Below are positions 14,422-21,464 of a DNA stretch of 51,036 nucleotides, in pieces; within the stretch, counting starts at the first letter, position 1; each line of letters opens with the position of its first letter. The notes beneath the pieces are model-generated. The model saw nothing but the letters and a program-made list of their open reading frames with translations. It had not been told where the DNA came from and ran no database searches. Both the position numbers and the translations under genes were made by a program. Source of the stretch: Acetobacteraceae bacterium (lineage in GTDB: Bacteria > Pseudomonadota > Alphaproteobacteria > Acetobacterales > Acetobacteraceae); contig JADLHF010000185.1 of assembly GCA_020848935.1 (NCBI GenBank), positions 1-51,036 on the forward strand, read 5' to 3'.

Positions 14422-16449
14422 TCAGTTCCTGTAGAACCACGTCTCCGGATGCGCCCCGCCCGGCGTCCGGCAATGCTGGGCGATGCAGTTGCGGTCCGGC
14501 ACGTTGCCCAGCCGGTTGCTCACCAGCCGCACCCCCATCAGCGCCGGGGACTGGCCGACGGTGCCGATGGCGTATTGCTGGTCGATCAGGATCTTCCAGA
14601 TTTCCTGGGCGGTCCTGATCCGCTCCTCGGATTTCTGCCCGGCGGCGGCCCGGTACAGATCCATGATGCGCAGGATATTGGGGTCCTCGGGCTTCACCCC
14701 CTGGGCGCCATTGCTGGCGTACCACAGCGCATGCAGCGGCCCCATGAACGCCTCGGTCGGGTCCACCGGGATGGCGTGGCGGGGGAACAGGTACAGCAGC
14801 TCGGTCCCGCCGTTGTTCCACACCATGATGTGGTGCTCGTTGTTCTTGGTGCGCGTCATCGCGAGATTGCGCTCGATGTCCTTCACATCGGCCTGGATGC
14901 CCACCTTGGCCCACTGGTCCGCGACCATTTCGCTGATCTTCGGCCAGGGCAGGAAGGCCTGCACCGCCTGCACCTGGATGCGCAGGCGCTGGCCGTTATC
15001 GGTGCGCAGGCGGAAGCCCTGGCTGTCCTTCCTCGTCAGCCCGATCTTGTCCAACAGGGCGTTGGCCTGCTTGACGTCATGGGTGGACCATTTCTCGCGC
15101 CAGCCGGGGCCGGGGAAATACGGCAGCGACTCGCCCGGCGCGGTGGAGCCGGGGGTGGCCACCCCCAGCCAGAACGTCTCGTTGAGCTGCTTGCGGTCGA
15201 TCGCCAGCGACAGCGCGCGGCGGAAATCCGCATTGCGCAGCCACTTGGCGATCTCGGCGTCGCCGTCGAAGCTCTGGTTGAAGTGGTAGATGGCGTCGGC
15301 CCCGTTCAGCGCGAGGTCGAGGTGAACCTTGTAGTTGCCGCGCGCCTGGTTCTCCAGCAGCACCGGCAGCTTGCCGATGTCGATATGGCGCTCCTGCAGG
15401 TCGTACTCGCCGCCCATGGCGCGCAGGTTCAGCACCTCCAGGTTCTCGGCCAGGGTCATCACCACCCGGTCCAGATAGGGCAGCTGGTTGCCGGCGGTAT
15501 CGACCGCCCAGTAGTACGGATTGCGCTCCATCACCCAGGTGGATTTGTTGATCGGCTCCACCGTGCGCCACGGGCCCAGCACCGGCACCTCGGGGTTGCG
15601 CGTCCAGTCCTTCTTGAAATGCAGGCGCGACAGCCAGTTGTCGAAGCCTTCCGCCTTCGCCGAGGCATTCGCCGCCTCCACCCCGCCGGCGAATTTCGGC
15701 AGCAGCGGCTTGAGGTAGTGCGCCGGGGCATAGGCGCCGTGGCTGCGCCCGTTGGACTGGCGCACCGCCTGCCCGCCCCCGATCAGCGTATCCCCGCTCA
15801 TCAGTTCCTCGAACAGGAAGAACGGCACGTCGAACTCCCAGCGCACCGTGTAGTCGTCCACCTTCACCATCCGCCCGGGCTTGCCCTGGGGCGACATGTC
15901 GGGGATCGGCGTCGGCGTGATGTCCTTGTTGCCGTAGATCTCGTCGAACCAGAACATGAAGTCGTCGGCCGTCATCGGCGCCCCGTCGGACCAGCGCAGG
16001 CCGCGGCGCAGGAACAGGGTGTAGGACTTGCCATCCGCACTCTGCTCCCACCCCTTGGCCAGCGACGGCATCGCCTTGGTGCCGGTGTGGTCCACCAGCA
16101 GCGGCCGGTCCGAGGCGTTCAGCCGGTTGCCGTTCTCGTCATCGCCCGGGCCGGTGAAGCCGCGCCGCCAGATGCCGCCGTATCTGCCGATCTCGCGCAC
16201 CGGCTGGATCACCATCAGGTCCTGCGGCAGCCGGTCCTTCACCGCCGGCAGCTTGCCCTCGCGGACCAGGGCGGCCAGCGACGGCGCCTCGTGGAAGGTG
16301 GTGGGCCATTTCGCCGGGTCGGTGACGATGGTGATGCCTTCAGGCGTGCCCACCAGGCCGGACTGGCCGAGTTGCGCCCGTGCCGCGGGCGCCACGGCCA
16401 GCAGCAACGCCGCCACGAACAGTGTCGCGAGCATCCGCATGGTGCGCAT
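14422..16449 (-). CDS. ABC transporter substrate-binding protein, family 5 (peptide/opine type)
   Basis: Periplasmic binding protein for oligopeptides, opines or similar solutes. The 675-residue product has a Sec signal peptide (MRTMRMLATLFVAALLLAV..ARA, cleavage near residue 25) and family 5 features: SDGAPMTADDFMFWFDEIYG, NPYYWAVDTAGNQLPYLD and ADFRRALSLAIDRKQLNE. It belongs to the longer branch of the family (over 600 residues). GGGAGGGGAC lies just before the ATG. No permease or ATPase genes adjoin it, so its membrane partners must be elsewhere. It is an orphan, like the second such gene at 33 kb. Confidence 0.88.
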   Translation of the reverse strand: MRTMRMLATLFVAALLLAVAPAARAQLGQSGLVGTPEGITIVTDPAKWPTTFHEAPSLAALVREGKLPAVKDRLPQDLMVIQPVREIGRYGGIWRRGFTGPGDDENGNRLNASDRPLLVDHTGTKAMPSLAKGWEQSADGKSYTLFLRRGLRWSDGAPMTADDFMFWFDEIYGNKDITPTPIPDMSPQGKPGRMVKVDDYTVRWEFDVPFFLFEELMSGDTLIGGGQAVRQSNGRSHGAYAPAHYLKPLLPKFAGGVEAANASAKAEGFDNWLSRLHFKKDWTRNPEVPVLGPWRTVEPINKSTWVMERNPYYWAVDTAGNQLPYLDRVVMTLAENLEVLNLRAMGGEYDLQERHIDIGKLPVLLENQARGNYKVHLDLALNGADAIYHFNQSFDGDAEIAKWLRNADFRRALSLAIDRKQLNETFWLGVATPGSTAPGESLPYFPGPGWREKWSTHDVKQANALLDKIGLTRKDSQGFRLRTDNGQRLRIQVQAVQAFLPWPKISEMVADQWAKVGIQADVKDIERNLAMTRTKNNEHHIMVWNNGGTELLYLFPRHAIPVDPTEAFMGPLHALWYASNGAQGVKPEDPNILRIMDLYRAAAGQKSEERIRTAQEIWKILIDQQYAIGTVGQSPALMGVRLVSNRLGNVPDRNCIAQHCRTPGGAHPETWFYRN

Positions 16450-16552
16450 GTCCCCTCCCTTCCCGGCCTGGTGGCCGGTGCATCATTTCATTGGGATAAC
16501 TGAACGCCGTTTCGCCCCGCCCGGTCAAGCAATCCGCGTCGGCGCGGCCAGG

Positions 16553-16987
16553 TCAGAGCGGCCCGATCACCAGCGTGGTGCCATCCACGTCCACCACGCG
16601 CAGCACCGCGTGCGGCTCCGGCGCCTTCACCCCGCTGGCAAGCCGCGCGCTCCAGTCGCTGTCGCCCACCCGGACACGGCCGCTGCGGCCCTGGAATTCC
16701 AGCACCATCGCCTCGCGCCCGACCAGGCCCGAGCCCGGCGTGTTGACCAGCCGGCTCGGCCGCGCCGGGCGGAAGCGCAGCCCGATCGTGATGGTCACCG
16801 CGGCGAGGGCGCCGAACAGCACCACCTGGAAGGCGAAGCCGAGCGGCAGCACCATCAGCACCAGCCCGGTGCCCAGCGCCGCCAGCCCCAGCCAGACCAG
16901 GAACACGCCCGGCACCGCCATCTCCAGCAGCATCAGCGCAAGGCCCACCAGCAGCCACAGCACTTCGTGGTCCAGATCGAACGGCAT
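16553..16987 (-). CDS. NfeD-like membrane protein
   Basis: Short NfeD protein, partner of the stomatin-like SPFH protein encoded just upstream. Of 144 residues, the first 80 hold three hydrophobic segments (HEVLWLLVGLALMLLEM, VFLVWLGLAALGTGLVLMV, VVLFGALAAVTITIGL). Residues 85-144 form the soluble NfeD OB-fold-like domain (LVGREAMVLEF, GRVRVGDSDWSAR, VVDVDGTTLVIGPL). The start ATG is separated from the SPFH stop codon by one base (TGACATG), so the pair is co-translated. This gene pair is very widespread and is thought to organise membrane microdomains or protein quality control. Confidence 0.88.
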   Translation of the reverse strand: MPFDLDHEVLWLLVGLALMLLEMAVPGVFLVWLGLAALGTGLVLMVLPLGFAFQVVLFGALAAVTITIGLRFRPARPSRLVNTPGSGLVGREAMVLEFQGRSGRVRVGDSDWSARLASGVKAPEPHAVLRVVDVDGTTLVIGPL

Positions 16988-16988
16988 G

Positions 16989-17939
16989 TCAGGCGCCGGC
17001 GCGGGGCACGGAACTCCCGGCGGCGGCGGCCGGCGGCGCGCGCAGCAGCTCCATCGCCTGGGTGATGCCGCCGGCCATGGCGGTGGCCTCCATCGGCACC
17101 AGCACCAGCCGGCTGCCGGGGCTGTCCACCACCTTGGCGAAGGCGGCGACGTAGCGGTCGGCGATGAAGTAGCGCAGCGCCGCCTCGCCCCCGTCGCGCG
17201 CCGCCGCCGCCACCACCTTGGTGGCCTCCGCCTCGGCCTCGGCCAGGCGTTCGCGCGCCTCGGCATCGCGGTTGGCGGCCTGCTGGCGGCCTTCGGCGGC
17301 CAGGATGAGGCTCTGCTTCTCGCCCTCCGCCCGCATCACCGCGGCCTGCCGGTCGCCGTCGGCGGCGGCCACGGTGGCGCGGCGCTGGCGCTCGGCGGTC
17401 ATCTGCATGTTCATCGCGCGGATCAGGTTCTCCGGCGGTTCGATGCGGCGGATCTCCACCCGGCTGACCTTCACGCCCCAGGCCTCGGTGGCGCCGTCCA
17501 GGATGGTGAGCAGCTGGGTGTTGATGCGCTCGCGCGAGGACAGCGCGGCGTCCAGCTCCATCTCGCCGATCACCGCGCGGATGTTGGTCATCGCCAGGGT
17601 GGACAGCGCGCCCTCCAGGTTGGTCACCTGGTACGCCGCCTTGGCCGCCTCCATCACCCGGTAGTAGATCACGCCATCCACCGCCACGGTGGCGTTGTCC
17701 TTGGTGATGACGCTCTGCTCGGGGATGTCCAGCACCTGTTCCTGCACGTTCAGCTTGCGGCCGACGCGGTCGATATAGGGGATCAGGAAGTTCAGCCCGG
17801 GATGCAGCTCGCGGGTGAAGGCGCCGAAACGCTCCACCGTCCACACCTGGCCCTGCGACACCGTCTTGGTGCCGGCGAATACGGTGGCGACCACCAGAAC
17901 CAGCACCAGCACCCAGACCAGCACGAAAGCACCGTCCAT
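16989..17939 (-). CDS. SPFH/band 7 (stomatin-like, QmcA-type) membrane protein
   Basis: Membrane-anchored scaffold protein. The 316 residues comprise an N-terminal helix (FVLVWVLVLVLVVATVF, about 4-20), the band 7 domain (about 25-200; VQEQVLDIPEQSVITKDNATVAVDGVIYYRV), an Ala/Glu-rich coiled coil (about 190-260, AERQRRATVAAADGDRQAA..) and a C-terminal segment. ATG at 17939 is preceded by GGGGGGAGACGGGA; the longer open frame upstream reaches into a degraded gene and is rejected. First gene of a two-gene operon with the NfeD partner. Confidence 0.9.
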   Translation of the reverse strand: MDGAFVLVWVLVLVLVVATVFAGTKTVSQGQVWTVERFGAFTRELHPGLNFLIPYIDRVGRKLNVQEQVLDIPEQSVITKDNATVAVDGVIYYRVMEAAKAAYQVTNLEGALSTLAMTNIRAVIGEMELDAALSSRERINTQLLTILDGATEAWGVKVSRVEIRRIEPPENLIRAMNMQMTAERQRRATVAAADGDRQAAVMRAEGEKQSLILAAEGRQQAANRDAEARERLAEAEAEATKVVAAAARDGGEAALRYFIADRYVAAFAKVVDSPGSRLVLVPMEATAMAGGITQAMELLRAPPAAAAGSSVPRAGA

Positions 17940-18078
17940 TCCCGTCTCCCCCCGCGCCGCCTGGCGCCTGTGTGGCGCAGACCCTAGCATGACGTTGCGC
18001 AAAGGGGGATTCGGTTTGGCGAACACGAAACCGCGCGGCCGAGGGGAGGTCTCGATGCGTGCGTGACGCTGGCAGGAC

Positions 18079-18265
18079 GATGGAGAGCCCGACGAAGATG
18101 CGGGCCGGCGCGCGACATCCCGGCCTTTATCGCACTGTAGCAGCGGGGAAAGGTTGCGGTGCGCAAGCTGATCAGCGGCACCATCGGGCTGGACGGGATC
18201 AATGCCGGGGCCGACCGGCTGCCGAAGGCCGCGTGCTGCGCCAGGTGATGCGGCCGAGCCCCTGA
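18079..18265 (+). pseudogene. 3' remnant of a zinc-type alcohol dehydrogenase gene
   Basis: Reading the plus strand across frames recovers the C terminus typical of MDR-family alcohol dehydrogenases. One frame gives DIPAFIAL-stop-QRGKVAVRK then LISGTIGLDGINAGADRL (18114-18224). After a frameshift near 18225 it continues EGRVLRQVMRPSP-stop (to 18265). The in-frame TAG (18138-18140) stands where the family has Tyr (ALY-RGK). MESPT at 18079, in a third frame, fits the residues just before. There are thus at least two frameshifts and one stop, and everything upstream is missing. The remnant ends 11 bp from the EamA stop codon on the opposite strand. Confidence 0.65.
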
Positions 18266-18276
18266 GGCGGCGGGGA

Positions 18277-19167
18277 TCAGCCCAGGCGGACCAGCATGGC
18301 GCCGGCGACGATGACGGCGGCGGCGATCCAGCGCGGCAGGCCGACCCTTTCGCGCAGCACCAGGGCGCCGAGCAGGACGCCGATCAGGACGGAGACTTCG
18401 CGCAGGGCGGCGACCGCGCCGATCGGGGCGCGGGTCATGGCCCAGAGTGCCGCGGCGTAGGCGGCGATGGACATCGACGCGCCAAGCAGGGCGCGCCACC
18501 AGCGGCCCTCGGCGAGGGCGGCGGCGAGGGTGGGGCCGAAGCGGCGCGGGCCGCGCAGGGTGAGGACGAGGGCGGGCACCAGCATCGGGCCGCACAGGGC
18601 TTCGAGCAGCATGGTGTAGCCGGCGGGGTTGGCGGAGAGGCGGGCGCCCTGGCCGTCGATCAGGGTGTACAGCATGACGATGCCGGCATTGGCGGCGGCG
18701 AAGGCGAAGCCGGTCCAGGTGAGGCCGCCATGGCGCAGCGCCATGGTGGCCATGCCGATGACGCCCAGGCCGATGCAGGCGACACCGGCCCAGGATTGCG
18801 GCGACAGGCGTTCGCCGAGCAGGAGGGCGGCGAGCAGGGCCGAGCCCAGCGGGGCGGATCCGCGGGTGATCGGATAGACGGCGGAGAGGTCGGCGGCACG
18901 ATAGGCGGCCCCGACCAGGAGGTAATAGGCGATGTGGACCACCGCCGAGGCCAGGGCATAGGGCCAGGCGCGGGGCGACGGCAGGCCGGTGACGGAGAGG
19001 GCAAGCAGGGCAATCAGGCTGGCGGCGACGCCCAGCAGCAGGGTGCTGCGCATCGGGTCGATGGCGGCGCCGTGGCCGGCGGGGCGGTTGCGCAGCTTGA
19101 GCAGCGTGTTCCAGCCGGCGTGCAGGAAGGCGGCGGCGAGGACGACGAGGAAGACGTGCAACGGCAT
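18277..19167 (-). CDS. EamA-family (DMT superfamily) transporter
   Basis: Inner-membrane drug/metabolite transporter, probably an exporter of small metabolites. The 296 residues hold ten predicted helices in two EamA repeats: first half LHVFLVVLAAAFLHAGWNTLLK to about 140, second half from about 150 (TWTGFAFAAANAGIVMLYTLID). AVYPITRGSAPL is typical of one EamA subgroup. ATG at 19167 was chosen because the upstream extension is low-complexity Pro/Arg. The 14-bp palindrome found upstream of the LysE gene lies 140 bp upstream here. Substrate unknown. Confidence 0.87.
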   Translation of the reverse strand: MPLHVFLVVLAAAFLHAGWNTLLKLRNRPAGHGAAIDPMRSTLLLGVAASLIALLALSVTGLPSPRAWPYALASAVVHIAYYLLVGAAYRAADLSAVYPITRGSAPLGSALLAALLLGERLSPQSWAGVACIGLGVIGMATMALRHGGLTWTGFAFAAANAGIVMLYTLIDGQGARLSANPAGYTMLLEALCGPMLVPALVLTLRGPRRFGPTLAAALAEGRWWRALLGASMSIAAYAAALWAMTRAPIGAVAALREVSVLIGVLLGALVLRERVGLPRWIAAAVIVAGAMLVRLG

Positions 19168-19306
19168 GGCGCCAGCCTGCGCGCCCGGCGGGTGCGGCGG
19201 CAGGGGGGATCGGGGGGGCGGGGCCATTTCGCGGCCCTGGTGTCATCGAACTGCAACATGTCGAACGAAGCGATGCGGATGAAGGCGCTGGGGGTTCGGC
19301 TTTTAG

Positions 19307-19320
19307 TTACGATATCGTAA
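19307..19320. promoter_or_regulatory. Perfect 14-bp palindrome TTACGATATCGTAA, copy 2
   Basis: Identical to 723-736. It lies 140 bp upstream of the EamA start and 31 bp past the stop codon of the proline-rich protein gene. Two exact copies, both upstream of minus-strand exporter genes, suggest a shared regulator. Confidence 0.5.
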
Positions 19321-19351
19321 CCTTCATGCTACGCCGCTGCCCCGCCGCCAA

Positions 19352-20050
19352 TCAGGCGATTTTTTGCGGGCCGCGCTTCCAGGCGCGCACGGCGGCGCGG
19401 ACATAGTCGGGCAGCCCGCGGTCCGGGGTGCCCGGCGGGACGGCCGGCAGCGCCGCCGGGCATGATGGCTTCGGCGGCGGCAGCTTCGGCCTTGGCAGTC
19501 CTGGCCGGCGCGGGGGTGCCGGCCGGCGCAGGGCCGGCGGCAGGTCGATGCCGAGCATGCGGCAGAGCGGGCGCATGCTGCGCGCGGCGCCGGGCGAGGC
19601 GGCGATGGCCTCGGCGGCACCGGGCTGTTGGAGCAGGTGGTTGAGCTGGGATGCCAGGCCGGCGGCCTGGTAGCCGATGCGCAGGACGACCCAGGCGAAA
19701 CGGCGCGACAACGCAGGGACCGGACTGGCGCCGATGGCCACGCCACCGCTCCCATCGGGCGCGGGCGGCGGCGCCGGCCTTGCGCGCCGGGTCCGCGCGC
19801 CGGAGGGGCGCGGCGCGCGGCCGGCCGCGAGCCGGGCGAGCAGGCGGGCAAAGAGCTGGCGCGCCCGCGAGATGCGGGTCCAGAGCGGCAGGGTGAGATG
19901 GCCGAGGATGCGGGAATGGGCGACGACGACCAGCAGCAGCGGGGCGAGGATGGACTCCAGGCGCGCGGCGACCTCGGCCACCGCCAGCGGCGGCGGCGGC
20001 GGTGGTGGCGGTGGGGCGGGCGCTGTGGTGTCGGCCGCAGGATTGTTCAT
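19352..20050 (-). CDS. Proline-rich protein of unknown function with a LexA-like operator
   Basis: No family recognised. The 232 residues include a nine-proline run near residues 13-21, two hydrophobic segments (about 31-58, ILAPLLLVVVAHSRILGHLTLPLW; about 118-136, FAWVVLRIGYQAAGLASQL) separated by a basic Ala/Pro-rich linker, and a Pro-rich tail ending RGLPDYVRAAVRAWKRGPQKIA. Probably membrane-associated. A promoter (TTGCAC, 17-nt spacer, TAAGAA) ends six bases before the ATG, so the mRNA would be leaderless. GTTC-N7-GTTC, the alphaproteobacterial LexA consensus, spans the -10 and the start codon. Its size resembles ImuA, but the sequence does not. Confidence 0.7.
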   Translation of the reverse strand: MNNPAADTTAPAPPPPPPPPPLAVAEVAARLESILAPLLLVVVAHSRILGHLTLPLWTRISRARQLFARLLARLAAGRAPRPSGARTRRARPAPPPAPDGSGGVAIGASPVPALSRRFAWVVLRIGYQAAGLASQLNHLLQQPGAAEAIAASPGAARSMRPLCRMLGIDLPPALRRPAPPRRPGLPRPKLPPPKPSCPAALPAVPPGTPDRGLPDYVRAAVRAWKRGPQKIA

Positions 20051-20085
20051 GCTTTGTTCTTACCCGATCCGGCAAACCGGTGCAA
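20045..20085 (-). promoter_or_regulatory. LexA-like box overlapping a promoter for a leaderless mRNA
   Basis: Plus strand GTTCATGCTTTGTTC (20045-20059) fits GTTC-N7-GTTC. Minus-strand -35 TTGCAC (plus 20080-20085), 17-nt spacer, -10 TAAGAA (plus 20057-20062); predicted transcript start is the A of the ATG at 20050. The 8 fixed bases alone could occur by chance about once in a window this long and rich in GC, but the placement on -10 and start codon is specific. Confidence 0.55.
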
Positions 20086-20331
20086 GTGTCGCGACTGCAC
20101 GCGCGGGCGAGCGGGTTGGCCAGGCCGGCTGCGTCGGCGAGCCGCGCCAGCACGGTGGCGAAATCGTGGCGCGGCGTCGTGCCGAGGCCGTGGCGCCATT
20201 GGCGGATGCCGGGTTTGGTGGCTATCGTCCCGCGCCGATGGCCAAGGCGGCCGTTCTTGGGGGAATCCCGGCTTGACTGTGATCGCGCTGGTGCATGCGA
20301 CGGATTGGCCGCGGGCCCGGCAGGCCGGTTC

Positions 20332-20982
20332 GTGAGCGGCACGCCGCTGTTGTCGTTGCTGGCCAGCGGGTTCGTGCTCGGCTGGTCGGTGGCCTGGCCG
20401 CCGGGGCCGATCAACGCCGAGATAGCGCGACGCTGCCTGGCTGGCGGATTCTGGTCGGGTTTCGGGCTGCTGGCCGGAGCCTGCGCCGGGGATGCGGCCT
20501 GGGCGCTGCTGGTGCTGCTGGGTGTGGGGGTGGCGTTCACCGGGCCGCGCATGCAGTTGGCGCTCGGCGTTTTGAGCATCACCCTGCTGCTGGGGCTGGC
20601 GGCCGTGTTCCTGCGCGGGGCGTGGCGGGCGGCGCGGGGCACGGCACGCCCGGCCGCGGCGCGGTTCGACGGGCGGCGGGCAAGCTTCCTGCTGGGCATG
20701 ACGCTGGCGCTGACGAGCCCGTGGAATGCGGCATTCTGGCTGGCGGCGATCGGCCGGCCGGAACTGACCCAGCATGGGGCGGGGGCGTTGCTGGCGATGG
20801 TGGCGGCGATCATCGCCGGCGCGCTGACCTGGGGGCTGGTGTGGTCGGGCGCGGTGGTGGGGCTGCGCCGGCATGCCGGCGGCGCCGGCGCGCGGTGGTG
20901 GGACGTGTTGGTGCGGACGGCGACGGCGGCGCTGATGCTGTATTTCGCGCAGGCCTCGGCGCGGGCGCTGCTGGGCGGGTAG
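20332..20982 (+). CDS. LysE-family transporter
   Basis: Second LysE-superfamily exporter in the window, only distantly similar to the first. The 216 residues contain about six hydrophobic segments, SVAWPPGPINAEI near residue 20 in place of the usual MPGP motif, and LALTSPWNAAFWLAAIG near residue 130 corresponding to the NPK-type motif. The first convincing start is GTG at 20332 (VSGTPLLSLLASGF); upstream in-frame ATGs lie in Arg/Pro-rich sequence without family similarity. The 281 bp upstream (20051-20331) holds the divergent promoter and nothing else I can identify. Substrate unknown. Confidence 0.8.
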   Translation: MSGTPLLSLLASGFVLGWSVAWPPGPINAEIARRCLAGGFWSGFGLLAGACAGDAAWALLVLLGVGVAFTGPRMQLALGVLSITLLLGLAAVFLRGAWRAARGTARPAAARFDGRRASFLLGMTLALTSPWNAAFWLAAIGRPELTQHGAGALLAMVAAIIAGALTWGLVWSGAVVGLRRHAGGAGARWWDVLVRTATAALMLYFAQASARALLGG

Positions 20983-21042
20983 CGGCGCCGGGGTGGCCGA
21001 TCCGGTGCGGGATGGCGCCGCCTGACCGGCGGGAAGAAGGCG

Positions 21043-21071
21043 TGGGTCCTTCGCTCCGCCCAGGATGACGG
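21043..21071. repeat. 29-bp dispersed repeat, copy 2
   Basis: Matches 1438-1466 at 26 of 29 positions; see that entry. Lies alone in the intergenic region after the second LysE gene. Confidence 0.6.
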
Positions 21072-21140
21072 AAGATGCATTCGGCGCGTGCGTTGGTGGG
21101 GCACCCCTCACCCCGGCCCGCTCCCCCAAGGGGAGAGGGT

Positions 21141-21176
21141 GAAGTTTTTTTGCTTCTTTTTGTTCACAAAAAGAAG
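21141..21176 (+). repeat. AT-rich hairpin element, locus 7 (single arm)
   Basis: GAAGTTTTTTTGCTTC followed by TTTTTGTTCACAAAAAGAAG, almost identical to the right arms at 3.9 and 6.9 kb. This is the only member not within about 65 bp of a stop codon: LysE ends 158 bp before it and EF-G 288 bp after it. Confidence 0.85.
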
Positions 21177-21229
21177 AGTCTTGTCTTATCCCAATCCTTG
21201 AAAGCAACGACTCATGAATCCAGGCAAGA

Positions 21230-21272
21230 GCAGGGCTTTGCCCTGCACCCACCAAAGGCCGGGGGCCTTTGG
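21230..21272. repeat. Double-hairpin intergenic repeat
   Basis: Two adjacent perfect hairpins: GCAGGGC-TTT-GCCCTGC (21230-21246) and CCAAAGGCC-GGG-GGCCTTTGG (21252-21272). From memory, this 'agggctttgccct / caaaggcc' style of repeat is common between genes of Acetobacteraceae and Rhodospirillales. Confidence 0.65.
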
Positions 21273-21418
21273 AATCCCATTACTTTTCAAATAGATGAGG
21301 TCCAGGGGCTCGGCCCGTCGCGCGAAGGCGCGCGCCGGACCAGGCGGGTCTGGGCGGAGCCCAGGCTTTCCTGACCTTTTCGGCCACTCATTTCGAGGAT
21401 TGTTACTGCACATGAAAA

Positions 21419-21444
21419 CGGCGCGGGGATCGCTCCCCGCGCCG
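21419..21444 (-). terminator. Intrinsic terminator of the EF-G gene
   Basis: GGCGCGGGGA-TCGC-TCCCCGCGCC, a perfect 10-bp GC stem extendable by one C-G pair. On the minus strand it is followed by GTTTTCATG. It lies 21 bp past the EF-G stop codon. Confidence 0.8.
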
Positions 21445-21464
21445 CTTTTCGATTGGAGCGTTGG

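Larger units (their letters stand above)
20983..21464. other. Repeat-rich intergenic region before the EF-G 3' end
   Basis: No gene is seen in these 482 bp. They hold a GCGGCGCC/GGCGCCGC dyad just after the LysE stop (20982-20989 with 21014-21021), the second copy of the 29-bp repeat (21043-21071), a CCCCTCACC...CTCCCCCAAGGGGAGAGGG-like segment (21106-21139), one AT-rich arm (21141-21176), a double hairpin (21230-21272) and the EF-G terminator (21419-21444). It looks like a landing site for small dispersed repeats. Confidence 0.7.

Noticed and set aside
19352-20050. ImuA (start of an imuA-imuB-dnaE2 cassette)
   Set aside because: The LexA-like box and size fit, but the sequence has no RecA-like features and no imuB or dnaE2 follows.
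20051-20331. Protein gene between the LexA-like promoter and the second LysE gene
   Set aside because: Open frames exist on both strands but overlap each other, are Arg/Pro-rich and show no family features.
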